DNA from: Flammula alnicola
Taxonomy: Eukaryota; Basidiomycota; Agaricomycetes; Agaricales; Strophariaceae
Direction of reading: 5' to 3'
Length of the DNA: 64,000 nucleotides
NCBI GenBank assembly: GCA_015499995.1
Contig: JADNRV010000024.1
Span: forward strand, 1 to 64,000
The notes under the pieces: generated by a model
Seen by the model: the letters and a program-made list of their open reading frames with translations, nothing else
Told to the model about the DNA's origin: nothing
Database searches by the model: none
Made by a program: the position numbers and the translations under genes
Part shown: positions 25,459 to 39,271 of the stretch, piece after piece
Layout: the number at the start of each line of letters is the position of its first letter
Numbering within the stretch: the first letter of the stretch is position 1

Positions 25459-25687
25459 TGAGTCGAACTGTAGAGTCTTTCATATAGACATTATGGTGAG
25501 GCCTTGGCACCATTGAGAAGACTGATTGAGCTGCGGCTTGATATTGTGTACTAGTTTATTGGTGAGGTGCCATTGAGGTGCCATTGAGGTGCCAGCCAAG
25601 TGCCAGCAAAAGAGATTATCCTCAACACGTTTTCTATCGAAATTCAAATTCACAATCGAATCCATTCCTTGCACCGCAAAACAAAAA

Positions 25688-25772
25688 TGACCACCGCAGG
25701 ACTCGAACCTGCAACCTTTTGGTACCCGTTAAGCAATCGAAGCCAAACGCGCTACCATTGCGCTAGGTAGCC
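25688..25772 (-). tRNA. tRNA-Arg (anticodon UCG) with 13-nt intron, copy 1
   Basis: Full cloverleaf read on the minus strand. Acceptor GGCTACC pairs with GGTGGTC and the discriminator base is A. D stem GCGC/GCGC has a GG-containing loop. Anticodon stem is TTTGG/CCAAA; variable loop is 5 nt. T arm is GCAGG-TTCGAGT-CCTGC. The anticodon loop is 20 nt; placing a 13-nt intron (TTGCTTAACGGGT) at the canonical 37/38 site leaves a 7-nt loop with anticodon TCG. An A-run on the plus strand just before 25688 supplies the Pol III T-run terminator. The anticodon call depends on the intron placement. Confidence 0.9.
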
Positions 25773-25948
25773 ATGAAAGGTGGTGATCCATCATTATCAG
25801 TCACACAAATGGAAATGGGCCGGCAGGATGCAGCCGAATGCTGTGAGTCGTTTTGCACTTCATCGCGTAGATAGTGTGACTGTCCATCATCAATCGAGTT
25901 ATCTCTTCCTAACGCCCACCACCACCACCACTGTAATCAGTTGCGGCC

Positions 25949-26682
25949 ATGGCGCTCAACTGGACCATGCTTAACGCTAACCGGTCGCCGGTTCCTCTAC
26001 CCAATGAAATGACGATCACGACAGTAGATTCCGGAGTCGATCTTTCGCTCACCATCCCTGATGCAACACCTTCCAGCTCATCAACTGCGGGTGGATCTGG
26101 TGGAGTGAAGAAACTGAGGTCAACAGGCAAAGTATACCTTACGGATCAACGAGTACGTCCTCTACACGCGCCCTGAAGTCCAGTATAATTGGACTAATTG
26201 GATCTCTGGCCCTGCTCTGTGACGCCTCTATCTTGCACCTGCTGCGCAACGACACTCTGATCTTAATAGTTCATATTCATAACGGATCCAATTCACCATT
26301 CGAATCGCTTTCGGTCCCTTTACATTCCATCCTCCTGACGAGATTCGAGCAACCTACCTTTGGGGCGAATTACCTAACGTTCGAGGTCAAACCTTCCCCT
26401 GACGGCGGCCTAACAGACGGTACCAAGGTGGAGGTCCGCTTCAAGGACAGAGCCATGTTCGAATTTGTCAGTCTTCTGAGAAGTCGAGGGAAAGAGCATA
26501 TATATGAAGCGTCAAATTACGGAGGACGAGGAAGGATTGCGTGAGTTTCATCCTTGATACGCCGAATCATTCCTTGATTCCTAATCTTGAGCGCCTTTAG
26601 CAACGTATACCCTGCCCGCGGATCGAGTACTGTTTCGATGATCGGTGGTATTCCAGTCGAGAACCCCCCAAGTTATGATTAA
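25949..26682 (+). CDS. WBP2-like GRAM-domain protein with C-terminal PPxY motif (frame broken)
   Basis: Homologue of WW-domain-binding protein 2: a GRAM/PH-like domain plus PPxY that binds WW-domain partners such as ubiquitin ligases. Exons 25949-26152, 26270-26540, 26601-26682. Visible: MALNWTMLNANRSPVPLPNE, LTDQR at the first junction, then SLSVPLHSIL, FEQPTFGANYLTFEVKPSP, and the C-terminus GGIPVENPPSYD. Four one-base losses interrupt the frame near 26283, 26478, 26504 and 26611. Adding four bases brings the exons to 561 nt, 186 residues. The third could equally be a 2-base gain in a TA run. Because the protein motifs persist across all breaks, sequence error is likelier than decay, but four in 560 coding bases is high and a recent pseudogene cannot be excluded. 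Confidence 0.78.
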
Positions 26683-28231
26683 ATAAATTGTCAGTGTATT
26701 TTGTAGTGCGCAGTTTCGTTCGTTGGACCTTCGAGCCGTATGACTGTATAGTGATGTATTACTAACTAATGATTTGGATTCTGGAATCTAAGGATCATAC
26801 CTGACTTATCTAAGAAAGAATTCGATATCACCGAGACCCGGCGTAACTGCGACAGCTCGATTGTCCTTTGATATGATCAGAGTATCTTCGTAGAGAAGTT
26901 GATTAAGTACGCCCATGATGGGAATATTTAAAGATCTTCAGTTTGCCTTCAGCACAGTAGATGATCTTTCATCATTGTTTGACCCACCATCTCAACATCA
27001 CTGAGAGCCCGTCGTTTGTCCTTTGGCCGACGATGCTTTGGAGCACTTGGTCTGGCTTGACTACATAAAACAGGCGCCGCTGATTCTCCATGGAAGGCTC
27101 CTTGATGAGAACTTGGGGCCACGTCTACCTATGTCTCGAATAAACTGTTCGTCATTAATATCTGCGTGTCGATGTTGGAATGACTGGCCTCGGAGATGAA
27201 AAAGAAACACGGAGCTCTGAACTGCGGCAGAGTTGGTGCTACTCTTGGTCCTCTACTGGAATATCCCCGGTTGCGTATTCAGATTTTGTTATCTCTGGGT
27301 CGCGTCGTTCTTTCATGTTGCCGTCTTTGGGGATATGTCTCTGGCTGTGTCCGTGTCTATATCTATATCAATTAACATGTTCAGATGTGCGCGAGTCGAC
27401 GCCTGGTCCAAGCTATGTACTTCTTTAGAAGTAGATAGACTGATATGTTGGCGCCGGTCAACATTATTAATATTGATTCACAGGATCGCGATGTCATTCA
27501 TGAATAAATGCTCTTCCATCTAAATTGCGCGCTCGCGAGGCATTTGATACGTGTACCTAGTTTAATTTAACAGACCGACTGGACACGAAGGCATGGATTC
27601 TGGCAGGGGAAGCGCTGGGAAGCGCCAGAAATAAGCGCGCAATGATCATCACGTGCGTGCATCGACCTGCATCGACGCGCCGCGAATCTCGACTTCTATT
27701 GATCAAATTTTGACTCTGGAGTCTGGAGTCGTGTCGTTAATGACAGCCGGCGCAATATCACATTTTGATTTGACGATCGCGGTCAGGGTTTTGACACAAA
27801 TTCACGGGTTACTCCAACTTTTCATGGATTATTCATCGAAACGAATGGGGACGGTTCAGTTACTTCACTCATATAAATTTAGCGACCTGAAATCCAATTC
27901 ATCATTACTGTTCATCCTATACGTACAGGTAGAGTGTGTTACAATATGAATATACAAAACGTCTTCCGATGAATGTCGCAAAGGCGACGGAAAAAGACCA
28001 CAGACAAAGAAAATGAGAATGAGGTGAGGTAATAATAAAGAAAGGGAAGGTCAACAATACAACTCCCTATCTCTATGGAACTCACACGGATTATTCCCAA
28101 TAGCGACGCCCTCTCCAGCCACAAGTCAACGATGTCCTCAACAAGTTCCCCACACTCACTACCCCCATCGTCATCGACGCCATCCTCATCGAAATCTTCT
28201 TCGCTCCCTCCTAATACATGGTCTTTCGCGC
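26683..28231. other. Intergenic stretch, no supported gene
   Basis: Between the 3' ends of the WBP2-like gene and of CDC7, which converge. Short frames only. No tRNA, TIR or tandem repeat noticed. Confidence 0.4.
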
Positions 28232-30817
<2,586 letters not shown>

Positions 30818-31030
30818 GAAATAATAGGTTGAGTTGAAAGAGTGCAAATTCATTGTGCAAAGCCATCCCCAGACGCGTCGGGTCACGTGGTCGTTCAGAC
30901 GCGACTCGCAGACTGAGAACTCAGAACTGCTGGCAGCTAGATCTATCATCTCTTCTACTAGTACTTAGATAGTACTAGACCTCAAAAATTCTCTGCTAGA
31001 CCTCGCCCACAACCCTATGATACGCGGCCC

Positions 31031-31543
31031 ATGCCCCCGTCTTTCTCCCGTCCACCACAACTCGCCCGGGGTGGGACTACATAGTACCAGATGTATCTTG
31101 GATGTATCTGGACATCGTCAATCCCAACTTTATTCCGAGGAACAGCTACGACCTTTGCACGCTCGCGGGCCACTACAGAAAGGCTATGCTGATGCAGGCT
31201 GATGCTGTGGCACTGGCGGATATGGTGCTATCTATGCCTGTGAATGAAATTTCAGGCGTGCGTCGTCTTTCGTCCTCGTTTCCAGTGCCAACTGACATCA
31301 TCATCATGACGTGCCCATATTCAGGTTAAACCGCGTCCTGGAGACAAACACGCCAGCATTTGTCCGATCCCAGACAGCAAGATCTCCCTGCGGCTCTGGC
31401 CTGCTTGGGTTTCCCGGCGCGAGTTCTGTCTCGACTTCGTCGATTCCGATACAAGGGAACCAGTCAACTCGCCTCCCGGTTTCGACCTTTACAGTGCGGC
31501 ATGCTTATCGGAGCCTGGATATCACCGCTCTCCTCTTCTATAA
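31031..31543 (+). CDS. Small hypothetical protein, two exons, one frame break
   Basis: Not recognised. Exon 1 from ATG 31031 to 31257 and exon 2 31325-31543, with intron donor GTGCGT and acceptor TTCAG. The middle of exon 1 reads WMYLDIVNPNFIPRNSYDL and HYRKAMLMQADAVALADMV; exon 2 reads RPGDKHASICPIPDSK and ends near GFDLYSAACLSEPG. The two exons are in frame with each other, but the ATG is connected only if one G is missing in the run at about 31070. Divergent from CDC7, 213 bases apart. It may be a complete gene of about 148 codons, a fragment of a larger duplicated gene, or a decaying copy. Confidence 0.4.
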
Positions 31544-32047
31544 GCATCTAAGTAAGTGAGTCGACCACATCTTCCCAACCGACCAACGAAGTCGACCATC
31601 ACATCGCCCACCCGACCCTATCTTTACTGATAAAATCAAAATTTCTTGTTCCACCTTGGAAATCTTGCTCTGCGCTATGGATAGGGTCTGTATTCGCAAT
31701 ATTCACCAGAGCAACTACTGTAGGGTATAAAGTCTAGCGGTGGTTTGGATTGGAAGATACTGCACTACTTGCTAGCAACTAGATTGATAAATGTTGCTGC
31801 AATGCTTCTTTCTTCTTGGGAAACGCTAAAACATCTGATATCATTTGAATATCATTCTAAGTCACGATCAACATTGTAAATACAAAAGATGTTCCAATAT
31901 CCTTGAAACACTGAAGGCTGGGATTATACACAAAGCAATAAAGCAAAGAGAAGCACGAAAAGAGCACAATAGTGTGAGTGAGAAAAGAGAAAATATCTAA
32001 GAATACAATATCGAGATCAGAAAGCGATTACAACACAAATCCAGCAA
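31544..32047. other. AT-rich intergenic stretch between convergent genes
   Basis: About 500 bases of AT-rich DNA with no frame of note; presumably 3' flanks of the small gene at 31031 and of the MYND gene at 33858. Confidence 0.4.
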
Positions 32048-33858
32048 CTAATTTCCCTCAATTTCCTCCCCCCAGAAAGGCTGAACTTTCAGTAGTCTCT
32101 CTTCTTTAGCAACTTCCGAGGGCCACCGAGCGAGTCGATTGAGAAATTTTGCTAAGAGAACATAATCAGTCCGGCGGCCATAAAGAGTAAGAAGAAGTCT
32201 CGACTACCTTTTGGTCCTCTACCTTGTGCGCTCAGCTGCGCAATCAAGTCATTATAATCTTCATACCCAGGGGTCCACTCCGTTCCGTCAGGCATCGGAT
32301 ACCCACGAGACTCCGTAACCCACTTAGACCAATCCTCCACGAGAAGAAAATCGTCTTCAGGAACGCCTGCCCTTTTCCAGTTACTGACTATCTGCATGAT
32401 GTTTGTAAAAGCCATCATCCCATCCGGTCCTCGGGTACCTTCTCCAGCTCCAGAGAAGAACAGCGCCGAACCGCCGCCGCGCTCCATCAGGTTGCGCAGA
32501 AGCGGGCAGATACGCTTATGGGAGTATTTTTCCTCTTTCCAGGCCTTGGTCTGGCATTCGCGTCCGCAATAAGCAACCACTGTGCACCGTCCGCAACGCT
32601 GGAAATCCTTCCCTGCACTTTGCAACGAGTTCGGGCATTTAAAAGCCGAGCAAAGCGACTCTGATCGAAACGTCTTGATGACGGATATTGCGGACTGGGC
32701 CGGCGCTCTCCAAGAGGCCGAAATGGGGAAGACGCCCAAGTCGATATGTTCGACCGAGGGATGGACGGGCATGTCAGGACGCGGATACATGTGCATATGG
32801 AAAAACCGGAAGAGGTGCTGGCCATGCTCTGCCATGTGTCTGCATTCTGCGATGTCGGCGACGACGAGACCCGCCCCCTGCGGTGGCATCTTCGGATCGT
32901 ACGATAGGTAGAGTAGGATGGAGCATAATTGCATGGCTTTTGTCTCGCAGCCGCGCATGAGTGCCGCATAACAGTCGTATTTCTGCTCTTTGGCAGCTCT
33001 GAGGAAGGCGAAGACATCCATCACACGGAACCGGAACCTCAGTGCGATGCGCTGGCGCCCTACTTCATCAAAGTCCTCCGAGCAAATGTCAACCATAGTG
33101 CGGTCGACAAGTTGTCTGCACGATTCCACGACGGTGTGCGAGAACTTGTATTTGATTAGACTCGGAATGACCAGCGACTGGCAAAAGCGCAAGACCATTC
33201 CAGTCGCTTGAAATATGATCGTGTCCGGGACGAAGCGATACCACTGCAGCATGCCCTGCACGAAGCTCTCTGCTCCAAATGGCATGAGGTCGGTTGGGTG
33301 GTTGGGCCATGATTTTGAGGACCCTTTTGCGACAGACTTGATCCTACTGTGATGCACCACCATGCAAAATGCAGAGAAAAGTTCGATAATAAATGCACAC
33401 CGGTTCGACGTAAACTTTTCCTTGTCTTCTGCAAAGACCATCTGCTCTATATTGTACATCCTCGTCATCTCTCGCTCAGTCTGCGCCAGCGCCCTTTCGT
33501 GATACCGCTGTATATCACCAGTTCGTTCCACGACACAACACGAGCACTCCGACAAGCGAGTTAATAGTCTATCCAGCTGTTTATCCGTCCGCTTCAGCAG
33601 CAAAAAAAGGACAACTGCGTTCCATAGCTCCGGACTTCGGGATACAGTGGTGTCAGACTTCTTGGGCACATCCTTCTGGTCAAGGGGTAGCCTCTCTGCC
33701 ATTGTGCATTCTATGAATGCGCCATTAAGACATGTGCCGCAGTGTTTAGGGTTGTGGGGGTCGCGAATGGAGGACAGAAAGAATTCAAGAGATGCGGCTA
33801 AGCGTGCTGTGGATTGCGCCTGCGCAGTGGATGCGCCTCCCGTTTTTCGACGAGCCAT
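32048..33858 (-). CDS. MYND-type zinc-finger protein
   Basis: Large alpha-helical protein with a C-terminal MYND finger, a protein-interaction zinc module; function in mushrooms unknown. Exon 1 33858-32208 and exon 2 32151-32048 give 584 residues. The finger lies around residues 420-460: CPNSLQSAGKDFQRCGRCT, then VAYCGRECQ and HKRICPLL, giving the C-x-C...C-x2-C...YC-x3-C...H-x3-C pattern. After it come WSKWVTESRGYPMP and a basic tail. The terminal intron (donor GTAGTC, acceptor CTTAG) replaces a hydrophobic read-through end FFLLFMAAGLIMFS with RLARWPSEVAKEERLL. No SET domain is visible, so it is not a Smyd-type methyltransferase. Upstream, the tRNA at 34104-34188 lies 246 bases from its start codon. 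Confidence 0.85.
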
Positions 33859-34103
33859 AGAGGAATACGATACTGAGTGCCAAGGTTTATGTTAGAGTTA
33901 GACGAGCGTACAGTAGCTATGAGTTTGACTTTATGGGCAGGGTTTAGTTCACACGCGACCATTATTAGTACAAAAAACATTAACCACCGTAGGGTTCAGA
34001 CCACAACCATCTCAGGCAATCGATGCAAAAATTGCAACAACTACAGTAGGGAAGAAAATATGAACGGCATGCAGGATGTGCAGGAAATGGGGATTGAAAA
34101 AAA

Positions 34104-34188
34104 TGACCACCGCAGGACTCGAACCTGCAACCTTTTGGTACCCGTTAAGCAATCGAAGCCAAACGCGCTACCATTGCGCTAGGTAGCC
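34104..34188 (-). tRNA. tRNA-Arg (anticodon UCG) with 13-nt intron, copy 2
   Basis: Identical over all 85 bases, intron included, to the copy at 25688-25772, and in the same orientation. Seven A residues just before 34104 on the plus strand give the Pol III T-run terminator. Flanking sequences differ, so only the gene itself is conserved. Its 5' end lies 57 bases from the first ATG of the plus-strand deubiquitinase gene. Confidence 0.9.
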
Positions 34189-34244
34189 ATATTGAGATAG
34201 ATGGCCGGAAACCTCTCAGCCCGCCGACATGCTCTCTGACAAAT

Positions 34245-37200
34245 ATGGTTGGCTGCCATAATGAATTGAAGGCTTGCTCATTGCCGTCAACATCGAACTC
34301 ACCGGGTGCACTCGCAACACTGCACATGCACCTCCAAGAGTGGCTAATTCTCGTTCTCAAAAGTACTGTATTCCAGCAGATAGCTCCTCTTATCATTCTT
34401 TTCCTCATTCCCGCACTTGTCTTTTTCGCATCTCGACACCTTCGCCGTCTTAGTCTTCACGCCCTCGTTTTTGGTTGGCTTCAGATCTTGAGCATGGGTC
34501 TCGAGAGCTTGGGCTTCTCGCTACCTTGGCTCTGGTCGGGCTCGTCTTCCCAGACAGCTATATCCTCAAATGGCTCGCGTGGCAAGAAACACAAGAGAAA
34601 GTCCAGCGGGAGTTCTTCCAAGTCGAAAGGTGTCAGAACTCGAACCGAACAAATTGCTATGGATAGTCTAGCAAAGAGCAAAGGTACTGGTGAGCGCTTG
34701 TGTGATGTGCTGGCAAATATAGAGTTATACTCATTTTTTGTAGACAAATTCGCGGACGACTCCGAGTTGGAGGACTACCAATATTATCCTGGTCTCGTCA
34801 ACATATCTGGTACATACTGCTTTATGAACTCTACCTTGCAGGTCAGCACTTGTCTAAGAATTGACCATACATTATGTAATGACACTGTACCCCCAGGCCA
34901 TGGCTTCATTGAGCTATCTACAACCTCACATCGACGCCATCCATTCCAAGGCCGTGGCTCTGGATGTTCCAACGCCGGTCATCGACGCCCTCCAGGAACT
35001 CTTCAAGAGTTGGTTTCTGTTCATCTCGCTCGACTCTACTCGACTATACTAATGCCACGTGCCCACCAGACCTTAACACTCCCAAGTCGACATACAACTC
35101 TCTCCGGCCTCACGGCATCATATCTGCGCTCTCCAATCCCCAGCCTCCAACCCCCAACTCCAAGGGCACTTTCCACCCCAGCACTTCATCATCTCTATTC
35201 AACTCGCGCGAGCACCAAGATGCTCAAGAACTTTTCCAGCTCGTGTCCGAATGTATCAAGAACGAGATGGGTGCCGTGGACCGGGAAGGGCTGAGAGATA
35301 GAGGAATTGCAGGTGTACTTGACCTAGAAAAGCCACCGGCGGTGGCTCCAAGGGAGAAAAGTGACCTTATGAACGAAGACGGGTCAGTTATGCCGAGGAG
35401 TATGAACAGCAAGAGTGTGTTCGATGGGTTGACTGCAAATCGAAGAAGCTGCGTCGTGTGTGGATACACGGAGGCAGTCATGCATTTCGGCTTTGATAAT
35501 TGGCAATTGGCCGTGCCGAGACTCGCAGTAGGTGACATTCTTCTCTTCTCTTATATAATCATTTATCGGTGGAACACAGACGTCATGTCGATTAGAAGAC
35601 TGTCTTGAAGATTATACCCGGCTTGAGATCCTCAAGGACTGCATATGCCGCAAGTGTTCGGTGCTAGCAACACATAGAAGACTTCTCCAAGAGCTCAAGA
35701 TACTCGAGGATGCAATTGCCCCGCCCTCTGCTGCAGCTTCTACTTCTGCATCAACCGTATTTTCATCCACTTCGCCTGCGGCATCGTCCTCATCCATGCC
35801 ATCCTCTTCTCCAAGTAAAAGCAAGCCCTCTAACTCTAAGAAGAAGAGGTATAAAGAGGTCAAGCGCATGGAGCAGCGTGTAAAGACCGCCCTTGCCGAA
35901 GGCAGAATCGAGGACGAATCTCTATTGGAGGGTGTCAGACTTGAGAGGGTGGTCAGTCCTGCGTCAACAAAACAGGCTATGATTGCTAGGGTGAGTATCA
36001 AATTCTTCTGTGCATGTGATAAGCCCGTCTCATCTGGTTCCTACCTGATTTTATCTCTTTCTAGCCGCCACCCGTGCTCGCTCTACATCTCAACAGATCA
36101 GTACACTATGGTCAATATGCCACAAAGAACAATATCAAGGTCTACTTTCCCGAAGTACTCGACCTAACACCTTATACCACCTCTGGAAGTCTCTCCACTA
36201 TCCCCACGAACTCTATTTCAACTCCATCTCCTCCTCCTACCACTTCGCAGCCTGTTCTCATCCAAAGTTCTGGGTCCAGTACCATAAGTAGTGCCGCTAG
36301 CGCTACTTCAAGTCAACCCCGGCGGTCGACAACACCTACGCCGGAGACGTATGCCCCTGGTGCACAACGGACAATTTATAGACTGGCAGCAGTCGTATGT
36401 CACTATGGACAGCACTCGTTTGGGCATTACATTTGTTATAGAAGGAAGCCCAGACGGATAGGTGGAAAGTGGGTCCCTCCTACCTTGGTTGACCCTCTAC
36501 GGATGGAAATGGATGAAGAAGAGGATGGGCAGGACGGGGCTGAGAAGAAGCCGAATGGGTCCGTGGTCAAATCAGCGAACTACTTCGGGTCGTCTACGTA
36601 TGGCGAATCGCGGTATTACTGGGAAGACGGCACGGAGGAAGAGGCTGGCACTGGCAGGGGGTGGCTAAGGATTAGCGACGACTCGGTGTCGGAGTGTGGG
36701 ATCGAGAGCGTGCTTGCTGAGGGCAGCGGCGCGTTTATGCTGTACTACGAGAGGGCGGTGCATCCGCGCCCTGGCGTGTATATGCGCGGTCGAGGGAATG
36801 GCAAGGCGAAAGAGGCTGATAGCGGGGTTGAGGGCGACAAGGCAGCAAGGAGTAGGAGTAGGAGTCGGAGTGCGAGAGTCGATGCCCGAGATGTGGATGG
36901 TGATAGCATCGCGGACACCGACGCTGATGCATTCAGCGTAGGCTCTGAGGAGACGTTGAAGCCCGAGATGAAGGTCGTCAACCTGAATGGGAGTATTGGG
37001 TCGTTGATCAGCGAGGTCGGGGTTGGGGTTATGAAGGTTCACAAGAAGGACAAGGACAAGGCGAAGGTGGAGCGAGGGAAGAGCAAAGATGGCAGAGGGG
37101 CGCACCTCATGACCATGAGCACGCTTTTGCCTCTATCGTCTGCATCGTCGTCGTCGTCCTCGACAGGGTTCGGCCCGCGGATAGTCAGGAGCGTGAATGC

Positions 37201-37540
37201 TCGCCGGAGGAACACCCCTGAAGCTTCTACGGCGACAGCGAAGGGCGTTATATCCCCTTCTCCCTCGGAATCAGCGTCACTTTCCAGCAGTTCTACGAAC
37301 GGCACGGCAATCCACTCGCACGACAACGAAGGCGTACAAGATCCAGAAGACAACAATGTCCCGTCGGAGATGACCGCTTCTGCTCCATCGATACTTTTGG
37401 GCTCGAATATTGCCAACTCTGCATCAAGTGGGCAGACGACGGCTCATGCGCATACTGGTCTGGGAATAGGATCGAAGACGACCAAGATTGTGCACCACCC
37501 CCCTCCAAGTGCGTCTGGGGTGAAGGTTAATGCGAGATGA
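34245..37540 (+). CDS. Membrane-anchored ubiquitin-specific protease (Ubp1/USP30-like)
   Basis: Cysteine protease that removes ubiquitin; the N-terminal anchor suggests an organelle membrane (ER or mitochondrial outer membrane) location. Exons: 34245-34689, 34744-34841, 34897-35008, 35070-35527, 35580-35990, 36065-37540; 3000 nt, 999 residues, or 972 from the in-frame ATG at 34326, which lies just before the helix. TM segment QQIAPLIILFLIPALVFFA is followed by a basic KKHKRKSS stretch. Cys box: GLVNISGTYCFMNSTLQ. QDAQELFQLV is the QQD box. A zinc-type CVVCG...CICRKC pair sits mid-domain. His box: GQHSFGHYICYRR, later YYWEDG and DDSVSE. The tail is long and Ser-rich. The Cys box departs from the usual GNTC form. 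No frame breaks. USP16/30 relatives are the alternative name. Confidence 0.88.
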
Positions 37541-38093
37541 CCTCGATCTGGAGTTTCTTGTCCTCCGCACTGCTCTCTGCTCCTCGTATACACCTGTGTC
37601 ACAGCACTCAAAAGAACGACACCACGCCAAATGTCCTTCACCCGTCTCTTCCACCACACCCACTATCCCAGCTCACACCAAGTGGAACTCAATCACCTAT
37701 CTTATTCTTTATTCGCTCTCATTATGGTCTCCGTATCTACTCAATTCATATCTAGTACTTACAGTTTGCACATTACACTTCTTCCACACGTCGAATAGAT
37801 TCAGTAACATATGCACCTTTGCCTCCTTTACCTTTCTTGTACCTACCCAAATTGTATCCTAAACCGTAGTCGCGTACATATGCCGCCTTCTCGCTGCAAC
37901 GATCATCGCGTTGAATGTAACCCCATCATCGAGGCTGACGCGCTGACGCGCGTCCCGATACATAGACGCGGTCACGTGGCCCTTGAAAGTCTACTTAGTT
38001 CAAGTTGAACATGCCGCCGCGCGTTAACGGTTGGTCCTGGCAGTGGTTGGTCGCTGCCATTCACCATTACCACTATCACTCAATATTTGAATC
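37541..38093. other. Intergenic; right part is the promoter arm of the FunK1 duplication
   Basis: The first 330 bases are the 3' flank of the deubiquitinase gene. From about 37931 the DNA resembles the flank of the intact FunK1 gene: ATCGAGGCTGACGCGC matches 39884 onward, and ACGCGGTCACGTG at 37966-37978 matches 41044-41056. The CACGTG (E-box) is shared by both copies and may be a regulatory site. Confidence 0.5.
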
Positions 38094-39271
38094 ATGGCAT
38101 CGCAAAGGCTGGGGTCCATACCTACTCCCCAATTATATGCTTCACTTAAGTCGAAGATGCCCCAGACGCCCAAGAAGCCAACCGTTCCGCCTCAAGGCTA
38201 ACATCATGCACAGGGACGTCTCGTTGGGAAATATCGTCATGGTCGGAGAGGAGGGGGTCCTCATCGATTGGGAACTGTGCAAACGTATAGGCCGGAGCCC
38301 AGCGACTGCGTGGTGTGACGAGAAAACAGTAGGTTCAGTTTCCATCCAGTGCTGCTGCTCGATCTCACTCTGTGGTAGGGAACCTTCCAGTTACACAGTG
38401 TTGGACAGTCATGACTTATCCCCCAAAGTCACGGTCAAAAATCGAATGACTAGTCATGACTAGTCATGACCAGTCAATTTTGATTGACTTTTGACTGATC
38501 AACACGCACTTCAAAGCAGCCGCACGCGACCCATGGAGACACCACGCATCACGCATCCCATCACGCACCACAGACGCATAGTCGTGTGGGAATTGATTGA
38601 TGGCTTCGGTCAAGTCATTGGTTAATTTGACCAATGACTTGACTTTTGCTGACTATGACCGACTTTATTGACTATAGTCAATGACTTGTCCAACACTGTT
38701 CCAGTATATCTCCGCCCGGTTACTCATGGGCACGACTCAAGAACATAAGACCGGTGACGACCTCGAGTCGTTCGTACACGTCCTGACCACGGTCGCTATC
38801 CAATACGCTCAGAATGCGCTAACTCCACATGACCGAGGCTATCTTTTGGAGAAGTATGATCATATTGTGGACGGCATCGGTGGGAATGGGAAGGCCGAGT
38901 TGTTCAGAGGGGACTCGCCTTCCATCACGAACATTCGCTTGGGAAAGAAACCGCTCTCTGCGGTCCTCCAGAAGATTTATTCTGGATTTGGGCATCGGTA
39001 TGGGTCACTGGCCCAGGAGACGTTGCGGATGACAGACAAGCAAGCTGCTGAGGCGGCGGTGGAGAAGCTCGAGACGCACGAGTGGCTCTACGAAGTTTTG
39101 GAGAAGTCACTCAACAACGAAGAGTGGAAGGCTGCTGGAGACGGACGAGTTGACCAGGAGGTTGTCGGGAGGTCTGAGCATCTGAGGGCAGCACACCAAA
39201 AGAGGAAGTCGATGCTACGCGAGCCTGAGTACGATGAGGAGTGCGATAAAAAGCGGTCTAAAAGACATTGA
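38094..39271 (+). pseudogene. FunK1 protein-kinase pseudogene with internal deletion and MITE insertion
   Basis: Broken copy of the FunK1 gene at 41130-43370. It keeps the start (MASQRLGSIPTP...KMPQTPKKPTVPP), then jumps at about 38190 to the region before the catalytic loop (NIMHRDVSLGN, IDWELCKRI), losing about 1.4 kb relative to the intact copy and hitting a stop at the join. The next intron position is conserved. The following exon is split by a 303-bp MITE (38396-38698). The rest (ISARLLMGTTQEHKTGDDLE to KKRSKRH) is open to the stop at 39271. Downstream 3' flank still matches the intact copy for about 100 bases. It cannot encode an active kinase because the N-lobe with the ATP-binding lysine is gone. 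Confidence 0.88.
38396..38698. mobile_element. hAT-like MITE inside the FunK1 pseudogene
   Basis: A 303-bp segment bounded by CAGTGTTGGAC (38396-38406) and its exact inverse (38688-38698). TTCCAGT occurs on both sides (38385-38391 and 38699-38705) as a probable target duplication; four bases (TACA) lie between the left repeat and the TIR. The intact gene at 42798 lacks the insert. Subterminal DNA is full of GTCATGAC/TAGTCA words near the left end and TGACTATAGTCA near the right. CAGTG ends, subterminal motifs and a 7-8 bp duplication point to the hAT superfamily; no coding capacity, so non-autonomous. Confidence 0.8.

Larger units (their letters stand above)
21267..25687. other. Repeat-rich, gene-poor stretch
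   Basis: Contains copy A of a TATA-bearing dispersed repeat (21485-21671). About 22200-22900 is long low-complexity pyrimidine DNA with a degenerate repeat around TTTACCGTCCACTG. A 120-codon minus-strand frame at 24188-24550 starts with a signal-peptide-like MTYLTTTLLAAVGLL but has no other support. A short copy C of the dispersed repeat is at 25426-25458. No gene is called with confidence. Confidence 0.45.

Noticed and set aside
36855..36880. AGGAGT/CGGAGT repeats in the deubiquitinase tail as a regulatory array
   Set aside because: In-frame coding repeat giving an Arg-Ser run (RSRSRSRS), normal for a disordered tail.
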